DNA of 64,000 nucleotides, taken from positions 434,001 through 498,000 of the forward strand of contig NZ_JAFCMB010000002.1 in the NCBI RefSeq assembly GCF_018130145.1, read 5' to 3'. Under the pieces are notes generated by a model that was not told the DNA's origin, made no database searches, and saw nothing but the letters and a program-made list of their open reading frames with translations. Made by a program: the position numbers and the translations under genes. The stretch comes from Bradyrhizobium sp. AUGA SZCCT0176. Lineage in GTDB: Bacteria; Pseudomonadota; Alphaproteobacteria; Rhizobiales; Xanthobacteraceae. Below are positions 19,398-30,716 of the stretch, one piece after another. Within the stretch, counting starts at the first letter, position 1; each line of letters starts with the position of its first letter.

Positions 19398-21080
19398 TTA
19401 CGACCGTCCTCCTGATACGAGCTGTTGCTTCTGCGGCGAAGGCTGCTGCAGACGCAGTTCATGACGCGACAATTTTCCGACCGGCGTGCGCGGCAATTCA
19501 TCGACGAAATCGACCGCGGCCGGGATTTCATGCTTGCCGAGCTTGCCGGTGAGGAAGGCGCGCAGCTCTTCCAGCGCGAACGGTTTTGCATCGCTGCGCA
19601 GCTTGATGAAAGCTTTTGCGGCTTCGCCGCGGTAATCGTCGGGAATACCGATCACGATCACTTCCTGCACGGCGGGATGGGTGTAGATCGCCTGCTCGAT
19701 CATCTGCGGGTAGACGTTGAAGCCGCCGGAGATGATCATGTCCTTCTTGCGGTCGACCAGGTAGAAATAGCCGTCGCCATCCATGTAGCCGATGTCGCCG
19801 GTCAGGAAGCGGTCGCCGACGAAGGCTTCCGCGGTTTCCTTGGGCCGGTTCCAGTAGCCTTTGGTCACGTTGGGTCCGCGGATACGGATTTCGCCGACCT
19901 CGCCGACCGGCATCAGTTGCTTGGGATCGTCGAGCGACACCACGTCCATCTCGATGCCCGGCAGCATCAAACCGATCGAGCCGGGTTTGTCCGGGCCTTC
20001 CTTGGGATGGGCGGTGCCGGGCGAGCAGGTCTCGGTCATGCCCCAGCCGCTCTTCAGCTTCATGCCGACCCTCTGTTCGAGGATCCGCGCGACTTCGACC
20101 GGCAGCGGTGCGCCGCCCGAGCCGACGCTGACCAGCGAGGACAGATCGCGCGTGTCGAGATCGGGCAATGCGGCGATCGCGATCCACATCGTCGGCACGC
20201 CGGGGAACGCGGTGGCGCGCTTCGTCTCGATATCGCGAATTACGGACTCGACATCAAAGCGTTGATGCAGCGAGATCAGATGGCCGCGCCGGATCGAGGA
20301 CAGCAGCACCACTGTCAACGCATAGATATGGAACAGCGGCAGCACGCAGATCACGCGCTCGATTGGATTGTTGCGCTCGGCGCGCGACGGCTTGCCCCAG
20401 ACGTCATAGACCGACACCGCCGAGGTCAGGTTGCCGTGGCTGAGCATCGCGCCCTTGGGCAGGCCCGTGGTGCCGCCGGTATACTGCAGCAGCGCTACAT
20501 CATCGGCGCTCATGACAGGCCATTGCGAAGGCCTCGACGCACCATCGGTGAATTGCTTGTAGGTGATGACGGCCGGATTGTTCGGCAACGCCGTCTGCGG
20601 CGTGCCGACCTTGCCCCAATCATCGTCCTCGCAGACGATGAGGCGATCGAGCAGACCCTTGTCGAGGAATTTCAGTGCGGTGGGCAATAACGCCGACAAA
20701 TTGCTGGTGACCAGCACGCGCGCGCCGGAATCCGAGAGCTTGTGCGACAGCGCGATCTCGCCGTCGAGCGGCGACAGGTGCACGATGCGAGCGCCGGCTT
20801 TCAGCGCACCGAAGAAATTGACGGGATGATCCGGCGAATTGCCGAGGAACAGCGCGACCGAACTGCCCTTGCCGTAGCCGGCGCGCAGGAAGGCCGAGGC
20901 TGCCGCCTCCACCAGGGATTCGAGCGCGGCGTAGCTGATCGGCCGGTCGCGGAATTCGAGCGCCGGGCGCGAGCCGAACTCGGCGGCCGCTGCCGACAAC
21001 AAATCAGGCAGCGTGCCGCGCGGCAGCGGATCGTCCCAGTGAACGCCGTGTGGATAGAACTGTTCGCCGGGATGGGTCAT
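19398..21080 (-). CDS. pimA: Dicarboxylate/fatty acid-CoA ligase
   Basis: This 560-residue AMP-forming acyl-CoA synthetase has the Y-T-G-G-T-T-G-L-P-K-G-A P-loop motif, the S-G-W-G-M-T-E-T-C motif, and T-G-D-I-G-Y-M-D-G-D-G-Y-F with D-R-K-K-D-M-I-I-S-G-G-F-N-V-Y-P in the hinge region. A C-terminal lysine-containing segment follows. It activates the acid with ATP and CoA. Position directly after a pimF-type gene suggests a PimA-like preference for straight-chain dicarboxylates and medium or long fatty acids. That preference is inferred from context, not from residues. Confidence 0.88.
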   Translation of the reverse strand: MTHPGEQFYPHGVHWDDPLPRGTLPDLLSAAAAEFGSRPALEFRDRPISYAALESLVEAAASAFLRAGYGKGSSVALFLGNSPDHPVNFFGALKAGARIVHLSPLDGEIALSHKLSDSGARVLVTSNLSALLPTALKFLDKGLLDRLIVCEDDDWGKVGTPQTALPNNPAVITYKQFTDGASRPSQWPVMSADDVALLQYTGGTTGLPKGAMLSHGNLTSAVSVYDVWGKPSRAERNNPIERVICVLPLFHIYALTVVLLSSIRRGHLISLHQRFDVESVIRDIETKRATAFPGVPTMWIAIAALPDLDTRDLSSLVSVGSGGAPLPVEVARILEQRVGMKLKSGWGMTETCSPGTAHPKEGPDKPGSIGLMLPGIEMDVVSLDDPKQLMPVGEVGEIRIRGPNVTKGYWNRPKETAEAFVGDRFLTGDIGYMDGDGYFYLVDRKKDMIISGGFNVYPQMIEQAIYTHPAVQEVIVIGIPDDYRGEAAKAFIKLRSDAKPFALEELRAFLTGKLGKHEIPAAVDFVDELPRTPVGKLSRHELRLQQPSPQKQQLVSGGRS

Positions 21081-21094
21081 GCTCGCCCCACATC

Positions 21095-21197
21095 GTCATT
21101 CCGGGGCGCTCGCACCCAGCGAGCGAACCCGGAATCTCGAGGTTCCCCGATGTGCATTGCACATCTGAGGTTCGCGCTGCGCGCGCCCCGGAACGAC
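21095..21197. repeat. Intergenic palindromic repeat, family C (copy 2)
   Basis: GTCATTCCGGGGCGC and GCGCCCCGGAACGAC ends with GATGTGCA/TGCACATC inside. It lies between pimF and pimA. Confidence 0.8.
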
Positions 21198-21219
21198 ACT
21201 GAGAGGACGTCCAGCCCCA

Positions 21220-23313
<2,094 letters not shown>

Positions 23314-23383
23314 GGGACTCTCCCTGAATGCCTGTTCTTGATTGCCGCTCGAACTTGCGTTGAGTGGCTACGGCGTTTTGTTG

Positions 23384-23400
23384 ATTTCGCACTGCGAAAT
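23384..23400. promoter_or_regulatory. Palindromic candidate operator between pimF and the IclR gene
   Basis: ATTTCGC-ACT-GCGAAAT is a perfect 7-bp inverted repeat, 71 bases from the pimF start and 76 from the IclR start. The size and symmetry suit an IclR-family dimer. A second inverted pair, TTGACA (23414) and TGTCAA (23447), lies closer to the regulator gene. Confidence 0.5.
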
Positions 23401-23475
23401 TCAATTCCACATCTTGACAGGGAGGGTTATTTTGAAGCACGTCCCTTGTCAACGAGCTCGGCACAGCAGCAGGCA

Positions 23476-24342
23476 ATGAAACGTCCAGGGAAGAAAGCGG
23501 CGACTGATCGCAGCTTCGTCGTCGCGCTCTCCCGCGGACTTGATGTGTTGCGCGCATTCCAACCCAACGACGGGCTTCTTGGCAATCAAGAGATTGCTGC
23601 CCGTACTAAATTGCCGAAGCCAACCATTTCCCGGCTGACCTACACCTTGACCAAGCTGGGCTATCTTACACCCGTTCCGCGGTTCGAAAAGTATCAGCTC
23701 GCGCCATCAGCCATGGCCCTGGGGTATGCCGCGCTGGCCAATCTCGGCGTTCGGCATTTGTCCGAACCCTACCGTGAAGCGCTGATGCGCGAGACCGGCG
23801 GCGCGGTTGCGGTCGGCGGCCGCGACCGTCACAGCATGATCTATTTCGGCCAGAGCCGGACCGGCTTGCTTGGCGTGCAGCTCGACGTCGGTTCGCGGGT
23901 ACCGATAGTGACCACCGCGATGGGACGTGCCTATATCTGGGCGCTGCCCGATGACGAGCGTGCCGCTTTGTTGCGCGAACTGCGCGACCATTACGGCAGC
24001 AGCCGCTGGCCGCGAATGCGCGACGGCATCGAACGCGCGGGCGAAATGGTGGCGCGTCAGGGATTCACGATCTCCGCCGGCGAATGGCAAGACGATGTGC
24101 ACGCGGTAGGCGTCGCGTTGAAGCTCAGCGATGGAACCGGACCGTATGCCTTCAATTGTGGCGCGCCCGCTTTCCGTTTCACGGAAGATCGCTTGATCAA
24201 CGACATTGGACCTCGCCTTGTGACGATGGTAAGGAACATCGAGGCGGCGCTGGGCGGCGCAGCCCCGCAATCCAAAAAAGAAGAGAACAAGAAGTTGAAA
24301 GCAGGAGGGAAAGTTGCACGTGTGGTCGAGGGGATCAGGTAG
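23476..24342 (+). CDS. IclR family transcriptional regulator
   Basis: From ATG 23476 the protein has 288 residues. The N-terminal winged helix-turn-helix (about 14-75) has S-R-G-L-D-V-L-R-A-F and T-K-L-P-K-P-T-I-S-R-L-T-Y-T-L. The C-terminal effector domain has V-G-S-R-V-P-I-V-T-T-A-M-G-R and F-N-C-G-A-P-A-F-R-F. The C-terminal 30 residues are lysine-rich and look disordered. It is divergent from pimF and followed by the LivGFHM operon, so it probably controls both, with an acyl-CoA or acid as effector. In R. palustris I recall a different regulator type at the pim operon, so this appears to be a lineage difference. Confidence 0.88.
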   Translation: MKRPGKKAATDRSFVVALSRGLDVLRAFQPNDGLLGNQEIAARTKLPKPTISRLTYTLTKLGYLTPVPRFEKYQLAPSAMALGYAALANLGVRHLSEPYREALMRETGGAVAVGGRDRHSMIYFGQSRTGLLGVQLDVGSRVPIVTTAMGRAYIWALPDDERAALLRELRDHYGSSRWPRMRDGIERAGEMVARQGFTISAGEWQDDVHAVGVALKLSDGTGPYAFNCGAPAFRFTEDRLINDIGPRLVTMVRNIEAALGGAAPQSKKEENKKLKAGGKVARVVEGIR

Positions 24343-24386
24343 CCATCATCATGACCGGCGCAAGTTTTCGCGCGGTCATTCCCGCT

Positions 24387-24422
24387 CCATGAGTTACTCC
24401 ATGAGTCACTCAGTGAGTCATT
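24387..24422. repeat. Three 12-bp direct repeats upstream of the ABC operon
   Basis: CCATGAGTTACT, CCATGAGTCACT and CAGTGAGTCATT follow one another with an exact 12-base period, ending 13 bases before the ATG of the first ABC gene. They may be a regulator-binding array or simple slippage. Confidence 0.55.
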
Positions 24423-24435
24423 TGGGCGGGACGCG

Positions 24436-25236
24436 ATGACGCAGGCACAGCTCGCGCAGGGAAATGCTCCCCTGCTTGCGGTTCGCGACGTCAGCGTCGT
24501 GTTCGGCGGCATCATCGCGTTGAATGGTGTGTCCTTTGACATGCACAAGGGCGCCATCCTCGGCCTGATCGGACCGAACGGCGCCGGCAAGACAACGCTC
24601 TTCAATTGCCTTTCCAGGCTTTATCAGCCGAGCACCGGCGACATCCTGATGGAAGGCGCCAGCATCCTGACGCGGCCAGCGCACAAGATCGCCGAGATCG
24701 GCATCGGCCGCACGTTCCAGAACGTCGCGCTGTTTCCCAACCTCTCGGTGATGGACAACGTTCGCGTCGGCTGCCACTCGCGCTCCTCCAGCGACATCAT
24801 CTCGGATTCGCTCAAGCTCGCCTGGGTTCGCCGCGGCGAAGCCGAGATCAACAGGAAGGTTCATGAGATCCTCGATTATCTGGATCTCGGTGACGTCGCG
24901 CACACCGTGGTATCCGGCCTGCCCTTCGGCACCCAGAAGCGCGTCGAGCTGGCGCGGGCGCTGGCCGCCGATCCGAAAATCCTGCTGCTCGACGAGCCCG
25001 CCGGCGGTCTCAACCACGAGGAAGTTCACGTGCTCGGCGATCTGATCCGCCGCATTCGCGACGATCGCCATATGACCGTGCTGCTGGTCGAACATCACAT
25101 GGGTCTTGTCATGTCGATCGCCGACCATGTCGTCGCACTCAACTTCGGCCGCAAGCTTGCCGAGGGAACCCCGGCCCAGGTCCAGGCCGACCCGGATGTC
25201 ATCAAAGCCTATCTGGGGAGCAAGGACGACCAATGA
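24436..25236 (+). CDS. Branched-chain-type ABC transporter ATPase (LivG type)
   Basis: The 266-residue ATPase has Walker A G-P-N-G-A-G-K-T-T (46-54), the P-F-G-T-Q-K-R-V-E-L-A-R-A-L signature region usual for LivG, and Walker B L-L-L-D-E-P-A-G-G. It drives uptake at the inner membrane with the LivF-type partner. Its stop overlaps the next start by ATGA. The gene order G-F-H-M-binding protein and the neighbouring pim genes suggest a fatty-acid or dicarboxylate substrate rather than amino acids. Confidence 0.93.
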   Translation: MTQAQLAQGNAPLLAVRDVSVVFGGIIALNGVSFDMHKGAILGLIGPNGAGKTTLFNCLSRLYQPSTGDILMEGASILTRPAHKIAEIGIGRTFQNVALFPNLSVMDNVRVGCHSRSSSDIISDSLKLAWVRRGEAEINRKVHEILDYLDLGDVAHTVVSGLPFGTQKRVELARALAADPKILLLDEPAGGLNHEEVHVLGDLIRRIRDDRHMTVLLVEHHMGLVMSIADHVVALNFGRKLAEGTPAQVQADPDVIKAYLGSKDDQ

Positions 25237-25946
25237 CCGCGATGCTCAACGTCAAGGATTTGCGGGCCTATTACGGCCAGGTCCAGGCGCTCCATGGCCT
25301 GTCCTTTGCCCTCAACGAGGGCAGCCTGACCACCCTGCTCGGCGCCAACGGCGCCGGCAAGACCACCACGTTGCGGGCGATCTGCAACATGGTGCGCTCC
25401 ACCGGCGCGATCGAATTCGAGGGCAAGTCGCTCTCCGGCCGCTCGACCGAAAACGTCGTCCGTCTCGGCATTGCGCATGTGCCACAGGGCCGCGGCACCT
25501 TCACCACCATGACGGTGGAAGAGAACCTGCAACTCGGCGCCATCACGCGCAGCGACTCCAAGAACATCGTTTCCGACATCGAGCGCATGTACGCGCATTT
25601 CCCGGTGCTGAAGGAACGCCATACCCAGCAGGCCGGAACGCTGTCGGGCGGCGAACAGCAAATGCTCGCGGTCGCGCGTGCGCTGATGTTGCGGCCGCGG
25701 CTGATGCTGCTGGACGAGCCGTCATTCGGTCTCGCCCCCCTGATCGTGCGCGACCTGTTCAAGATCCTCGGCAAGATCAACCGTGAGGACAAGGTTACCA
25801 TTCTGGTGGTGGAGCAGAACGCGCAACTGGCGCTGGAGCTCGCCGACCAGGCCTATGTGATCGAAACCGGAAAAATCGTGATGTCGGGGAACGCGAAGGA
25901 AATCGCGAGCAACGAAGACGTCCGCAAATCCTATCTGGGCTACTGA
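25233..25946 (+). CDS. Branched-chain-type ABC transporter ATPase (LivF type)
   Basis: The 237-residue ATPase has Walker A G-A-N-G-A-G-K-T-T (37-45), signature L-S-G-G-E-Q-Q-M-L and Walker B L-M-L-L-D-E-P-S. It overlaps the LivG-type gene by four bases and precedes the permease by 11. It forms the ATPase pair with that gene product. No regulatory extension is present. Confidence 0.93.
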   Translation: MTAMLNVKDLRAYYGQVQALHGLSFALNEGSLTTLLGANGAGKTTTLRAICNMVRSTGAIEFEGKSLSGRSTENVVRLGIAHVPQGRGTFTTMTVEENLQLGAITRSDSKNIVSDIERMYAHFPVLKERHTQQAGTLSGGEQQMLAVARALMLRPRLMLLDEPSFGLAPLIVRDLFKILGKINREDKVTILVVEQNAQLALELADQAYVIETGKIVMSGNAKEIASNEDVRKSYLGY

Positions 25947-25957
25947 GGAGCACGGCC

Positions 25958-26836
25958 GTGGAACTACTTACCAACCAAGTCCTGGCCGGCATCGCCACAG
26001 GCGCGATCTATGCCTGTATGGCGCTCGCGGTGGTCATGATCTACCAGGCGATCGACCATCTGAATTTCGCCCAGGGCGAAATGGCGATGTTCTCGACCTT
26101 CATCTCCTGGCAGCTGATGCAGTGGGGCATACCGTACTGGTGGGCCTTCCTGGCCACGCTGATCATCTCCTTTGCCGGCGGCATCATGATCGAGCGGCTG
26201 CTCTTCAAGCCGCTCTCCAAGGCCCCGGTCCTGACCAACGTCGCCGGCTTCATCGCCCTGTTCGCCATCGTCAACTCGATCGCCGGCCTGATCTGGGATT
26301 TTACCATCAAGCAGTATCCGACGCCTTTCGGATCCTCGCCCTTCCTCGGCAGCCAGCTGATCTCGACCCACCAGGCCGGGATGATCGGTGTCACTCTCCT
26401 GATGCTGGTCGGGCTCTACCTCTTTTTCCAGTTCACCCGGATTGGCCTTGCGATGCGCGCTGCTGCGGCGTTGCCGGAATCGGCGCGGCTGGTCGGCGTC
26501 AACACCTCCTGGATGATCGCGCTGGGCTGGGGCATGGCCTCCGCAATCGGCGCCGTCGCCGGCATCCTGATCGCCCCGGTCGTGTTCCTCGAACCGAACA
26601 TGATGGGCGGCGTCCTGGTCTACGGTTTCGCCGCCGCCGTGCTCGGCGGGCTTTCCTCGCCGCTTGGCGCCGTCATCGGCGGCTTCCTGGTCGGCGTCTT
26701 CGAGAACCTCGCCGGCACCTACATCCCCGGCGTGGGTAATGAACTGAAACTGCCGATCGCGCTTGCGCTGATCATCACCGTCCTGGTCTTCAAACCTGCC
26801 GGTCTCTTCGGCCGAGCCATCGTCAAGCGAGTCTGA
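25958..26836 (+). CDS. Branched-chain-type ABC permease (LivH type)
   Basis: This 292-residue hydrophobic permease has about eight membrane segments. It contains the G-A-I-Y-A-C-M-A-L-A start region and the E-x-x-x-x-G-x-x-x-R-A-A-A-x-x-x-E-S-A-R-L-V-G coupling loop typical of LivH (residues about 155-185). A GTG start is used, preceded by GAGGAG 8 bases upstream. The LivM-type gene follows after 2 bases. Confidence 0.92.
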   Translation: MELLTNQVLAGIATGAIYACMALAVVMIYQAIDHLNFAQGEMAMFSTFISWQLMQWGIPYWWAFLATLIISFAGGIMIERLLFKPLSKAPVLTNVAGFIALFAIVNSIAGLIWDFTIKQYPTPFGSSPFLGSQLISTHQAGMIGVTLLMLVGLYLFFQFTRIGLAMRAAAALPESARLVGVNTSWMIALGWGMASAIGAVAGILIAPVVFLEPNMMGGVLVYGFAAAVLGGLSSPLGAVIGGFLVGVFENLAGTYIPGVGNELKLPIALALIITVLVFKPAGLFGRAIVKRV

Positions 26837-26838
26837 TC

Positions 26839-27861
26839 ATGAGCGCAGCTGCAGAAGACGCCGTTACAGAAGCCCCGGCCGTCGAGGCCGTTCCGAAGCG
26901 CGCCATGACGCTGAGCACCGGCACCTCGCTGGTGATCCTGGCGGCGCTGCTCGTCACACCGATGTTCGTGAAGAACTTCGTCGTCTTCCAGATGACGATG
27001 GTCATGATCTACGGGATCGCGGTGCTGGCGCTCAACATCCTGACCGGCGGAAGCGGGCAGTTTTCGCTCGGCCAAAGCGCGTTCTACGCGCTCGGCGCCT
27101 ATACGTCGGCGGTCCTGATGGAAGTCGCCAACATGAACTACGCGCTGACGCTGCCGATTGCGGGGCTTGTGGCGTTCGGCGCCGGCTATTTGTTCGGCAA
27201 ACCCGCCTTGCGGCTTTCCGGCATCTACCTTGCCCTTGCCACCTTCGCGCTGGCGGTCGCCATGCCGCAGCTCCTGAAGCTGCATTTCCTCGAGCACTGG
27301 ACCGGCGGCGTGCAGGGCCTCACCGTCATGAAACCCGATGCGCCGTTCGGCCTGCCGATCGGACAGGACAAGTGGCTCTATTACTTCACACTGGCGATCT
27401 CGCTGGCGATCTATATCGGGTCGATCAACCTGCTGCGCTCGCGCTCGGGCCGCGCCTTCATGTCGATCCGCGACAATGAGATCGCGGCCTCGGCCATGGG
27501 CGTCGACGTCGCGCAGTACAAGACGCTCGCCTTCGGCGTGTCCGCGGGCATCACCGGCATTGCCGGCGGGCTCAGCGCCATCGTCGTGGCGTTCGTGGCG
27601 CCTGACAGCTACACGATCAACCTGGCCATCGCGCTGTTCCTCGGCATGGTGGTCGGCGGCGTGGGCTGGCTGCCCGGCTCGTTCGTCGGCGCCGCCTTCA
27701 TCATCTTCGTGCCCAACATCGCCGAGAGCATCTCCAAGGGCCTCTCCGGCGCCGTGTTCGGCGTGCTGCTGTTCCTTGTCATCTTCCTGGTGCCGCACGG
27801 CGCAAGGCAGGTCGCAATGGTCGCCCAGCATTTGCTCGGCAAACTGACGAAGAAGAACTAA
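26839..27861 (+). CDS. Branched-chain-type ABC permease (LivM type)
   Basis: The 340-residue permease has a short charged N-terminus (about 1-30) and then multiple membrane spans. The L-N-I-L-T-G-G-S-G-Q-F-S-L-G-Q segment and the I-R-D-N-E-I-A-A-S-A-M-G-V-D coupling loop are characteristic of LivM proteins. It pairs with the LivH-type protein as the transport channel. The first of three binding-protein genes starts 30 bases downstream. Confidence 0.92.
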   Translation: MSAAAEDAVTEAPAVEAVPKRAMTLSTGTSLVILAALLVTPMFVKNFVVFQMTMVMIYGIAVLALNILTGGSGQFSLGQSAFYALGAYTSAVLMEVANMNYALTLPIAGLVAFGAGYLFGKPALRLSGIYLALATFALAVAMPQLLKLHFLEHWTGGVQGLTVMKPDAPFGLPIGQDKWLYYFTLAISLAIYIGSINLLRSRSGRAFMSIRDNEIAASAMGVDVAQYKTLAFGVSAGITGIAGGLSAIVVAFVAPDSYTINLAIALFLGMVVGGVGWLPGSFVGAAFIIFVPNIAESISKGLSGAVFGVLLFLVIFLVPHGARQVAMVAQHLLGKLTKKN

Positions 27862-27891
27862 CCTCAAACTCGAATCCGGAAACCTGAAATA

Positions 27892-29118
27892 ATGATGCTT
27901 TCGACAACAAGAAGCGCCGCGTTCGCGACGGCGCTCATGGGCTCTATTGCCGTCAGCGGCAGTGCCCTCGCCCAGAAGAAGTACGACACCGGCGCGTCCG
28001 ATACCGAAATCAAGATCGGCAACATCATGCCCTATAGCGGACCGGCGTCCGCCTACGGCGTGATCGGCAAGACCGAAGAGGCATACTTCAAGAAGATCAA
28101 CGCGGAAGGCGGCATCAACGGCCGCAAGATCACTTTCGTCACCTACGACGACAGCTACAGCCCGCCGAAGGCCGTCGAGCAGGCCCGCAAGCTGGTCGAG
28201 AGCGACGAAGTGCTTGTGGTGTTCAATCCGCTCGGCACGCCGTCCAATTCCGCGATCCAGAAGTATCTCAATTCGAAGAAGGTACCGCAGCTGTTCGTCG
28301 CGACCGGCGCCACCAAATGGAACGAGCCGAAGGACTTCCCCTGGACGATTGGCTGGCAGCCCAGCTACCAGAGCGAAGCGCGGATCTATGCCAAGTTCCT
28401 GATGAAGGAAAAGCCGGATGGCAAGATCGCAGTGTTTTATCAGAACGACGACTTCGGCAAGGATTACCTCAAGGGCCTGAAGGACGGCCTCGGCGCCAAG
28501 GCGTCGATGATCGTCGCCGAGGAAAGCTATGAGACCTCGGAGCCGTCAATCGACTCCCACATCGTCAAGCTGAAAGCCACCGGCGCCGACGTCTTCATCA
28601 GCATCACGACGCCGAAGTTCGCCGCCCAGGCCATCAAGAAGATCGCCGAAGTCGAATGGAGGCCGCTGCACATCGTCTCCAACGTCTCGGCCTCGGTCGG
28701 CAGCGTGATCAAGCCGGCGGGCTTCGAGAATGCGCAAGGCATTCTCTCGGCCAACTACGCCAAGGACGGCGCGGACGCGCAATGGGACAATGATCCCGGC
28801 ATGAAGAAGTTCTACGAATTCCTCGCCAAGTATTATCCCGAAGCCAACAAGCTCGACGGCTCCGTGGTCTATGGCTACGGCGCGGCGCAAACCATGGTGA
28901 AGGTGCTGGAGATGTGCGGTGACGACCTCACCCGCGCCAACGTGATGAAGCAGGCTGCCAGCCTGAAGGACTTTGCGCCCGACACCCTGCTGCCCGGCGT
29001 CAAAATCAACACGTCAGCCAAGGACTTCGCCCCGATCGAACAGCTTCAGATGCAGCGGTTCAAGGGCGAGAAATGGGAGCTGTTCGGCGACATCATCAGC
29101 GGCGAACTCAGTAATTAA
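27892..29118 (+). CDS. ABC transporter substrate-binding protein, tandem paralogue 1
   Basis: This 408-residue periplasmic protein has a signal peptide ending A-L-A before Q-K-K-Y. The mature start D-T-E-I-K-I-G-N-I-M-P-Y-S-G marks a type I binding protein of the LivJ/HbaE sort. ATG 27892 or the next codon can serve as start. It is the first of three tandem paralogues and the most diverged of them (for example S-P-P-K-A-V and E-V-E-W-R-P). It is the only one transcribed directly with the permease genes and ends at a strong terminator (29167). The ligand is inferred from context to be a dicarboxylate or fatty acid. Confidence 0.9.
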   Translation: MMLSTTRSAAFATALMGSIAVSGSALAQKKYDTGASDTEIKIGNIMPYSGPASAYGVIGKTEEAYFKKINAEGGINGRKITFVTYDDSYSPPKAVEQARKLVESDEVLVVFNPLGTPSNSAIQKYLNSKKVPQLFVATGATKWNEPKDFPWTIGWQPSYQSEARIYAKFLMKEKPDGKIAVFYQNDDFGKDYLKGLKDGLGAKASMIVAEESYETSEPSIDSHIVKLKATGADVFISITTPKFAAQAIKKIAEVEWRPLHIVSNVSASVGSVIKPAGFENAQGILSANYAKDGADAQWDNDPGMKKFYEFLAKYYPEANKLDGSVVYGYGAAQTMVKVLEMCGDDLTRANVMKQAASLKDFAPDTLLPGVKINTSAKDFAPIEQLQMQRFKGEKWELFGDIISGELSN

Positions 29119-29166
29119 TATTCCGCGTCACGGGCAGTCCGCCCGGGACTTGAGACTAAAATATCG

Positions 29167-29198
29167 CCCCCCGCGACACCGTCGCGGGGGGCTTTTTG
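29167..29198 (+). terminator. Rho-independent terminator after binding protein 1
   Basis: CCCCCCGCGAC-ACC-GTCGCGGGGGG is an 11-bp perfect stem with a 3-base loop, followed by CTTTTTGTT. This is a strong intrinsic terminator separating paralogue 1 from paralogue 2. Confidence 0.92.
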
Positions 29199-29303
29199 TT
29201 GCCCGGCGCGACCGAAAGGTATTGAATGATGGCAGGAGCCGGAAAGTGCTCCAACTTCAAGAAGAAACGACACATTCATCGTGGTCTCCAGGGAGAGAAA
29301 AAC

Positions 29304-30533
29304 ATGCCTGCTATCAACTTGCGATTGGGGGCCTTTTCGGCCGCTCTCGCATTGCTCGCCGCCACCAGCAGCGGCGCGCTTGCCCAAAAGAAATACGACA
29401 CCGGCGCATCCGATACCGAAATCAAGATCGGCAACATCATGCCCTACAGCGGACCCGCATCCGCCTACGGCGTGATCGGCAAGACCGAAGAGGCCTACTT
29501 CAAGAAGATCAATGCGGAAGGCGGCATCAATGGCCGCAAGATCAACTTCGTCTCCTACGACGACGCCTACAGTCCGCCGAAGACGGTCGAGCAGGTGCGC
29601 AAGCTGGTGGAGAGCGACGAAGTCTTGCTCGTCTTCAATCCGCTCGGCACGCCGCCGAACTCGGCGATTCAGAAATACATGAACCAGAAGAAGGTGCCGC
29701 AACTGTTCGTCGCCACCGGCGCGACCAAATGGAACGACCCCAAGGAATTTCCCTGGACCATTGGCTGGCAACCCAACTACCAGAGCGAAACCATCATCTA
29801 CGCAAAGTACATTCTGAAGCACAAGCCGGACGCCAAGATCGGCGTGCTGTACCAGAACGACGATTACGGCAAGGATTACCTGAAGGGCCTGAAGGACGGA
29901 CTTGGCGCCAAGGCGGCGTCGATGATTGTCATGGAGGAGAGCTTCGAAGTTTCGCAGCCGACCATCGACTCCCACATCGTCAAGCTCAAGGCGAGCGGCG
30001 CCGACGTGTTCATCAACATCACCACGCCGAAATTCGCGGCGCAGGCGATCAAGAAGAACATGGAGATCGGCTGGAAGCCGCTGCACTTCCTCAACAACGT
30101 GTCGGCCTCGATCGGCAGCGTCATCAAGCCTGCCGGCTTCGAAAACGCGCAGGACATCATTTCGTCGAATTACCTGAAGGATCCGACCGACAAGCAATGG
30201 AAGGACGATGCGGGGATGAAGGCCTGGAACGAGTTCCTGGACAAATACTACCCCGAAGCCAACCGCGCCGACGCGTCGGTCATGTACGCCTACACCGTGG
30301 CCCAGGGCCTCGTGCACGTGCTGAAAGCCTGCGGTGACAACCTGACGCGCGAAAACATCATGAAGCAGGCCGCGAGCATCAAGGACCTCGAGCTTGGCGG
30401 CTTGCTGCCCGGCGTCAAGGTCAATACCTCGGCGACCGACTTTGCTCCGATCTCGCAGTTGCAGCTCATGAAGTTCAAGGGCGAGGGCTGGGAACTGTTC
30501 GGCGAAATTCTCACCGGCGACGTCGGCGGCTAA
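29304..30533 (+). CDS. ABC transporter substrate-binding protein, tandem paralogue 2
   Basis: From ATG 29304, with GGGAGAG 6-8 bases upstream, the protein has 409 residues. The signal peptide ends A-L-A before Q-K-K-Y-D-T-G-A-S-D-T-E. It is closer to paralogue 3 than to paralogue 1, sharing for instance W-K-P-L-H-F-L-N-N-V-S-A-S-I-G-S-V and L-K-D-P-T-D. A terminator lies on each side, so it needs either its own promoter in 29199-29303 or read-through. It probably feeds the same LivHMGF channel with a different ligand range. Confidence 0.9.
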   Translation: MPAINLRLGAFSAALALLAATSSGALAQKKYDTGASDTEIKIGNIMPYSGPASAYGVIGKTEEAYFKKINAEGGINGRKINFVSYDDAYSPPKTVEQVRKLVESDEVLLVFNPLGTPPNSAIQKYMNQKKVPQLFVATGATKWNDPKEFPWTIGWQPNYQSETIIYAKYILKHKPDAKIGVLYQNDDYGKDYLKGLKDGLGAKAASMIVMEESFEVSQPTIDSHIVKLKASGADVFINITTPKFAAQAIKKNMEIGWKPLHFLNNVSASIGSVIKPAGFENAQDIISSNYLKDPTDKQWKDDAGMKAWNEFLDKYYPEANRADASVMYAYTVAQGLVHVLKACGDNLTRENIMKQAASIKDLELGGLLPGVKVNTSATDFAPISQLQLMKFKGEGWELFGEILTGDVGG

Positions 30534-30572
30534 TCCGCGATCGGTTCTCTAGCGCCTGACTACTAAAGGAGC

Positions 30573-30603
30573 AGCCCCTGCGGCATCGCCGCAGGGGCTT
30601 TTT
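30573..30603 (+). terminator. Rho-independent terminator after binding protein 2
   Basis: AGCCCCTGCGGC-ATC-GCCGCAGGGGCT is a 12-bp perfect stem with a T-run (TTTTC) after it. It isolates paralogue 2 from paralogue 3. Confidence 0.92.
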
Positions 30604-30716
30604 CTTGATGCTTTCCGCTAAATCGTATTCAATCCCTCCACGTCATGCGCGAACTGCAATCAACAACAGAGCGTGACGCTTGCACAAAAAGACAATCTCA
30701 AAAAGGGAGACCCGGA

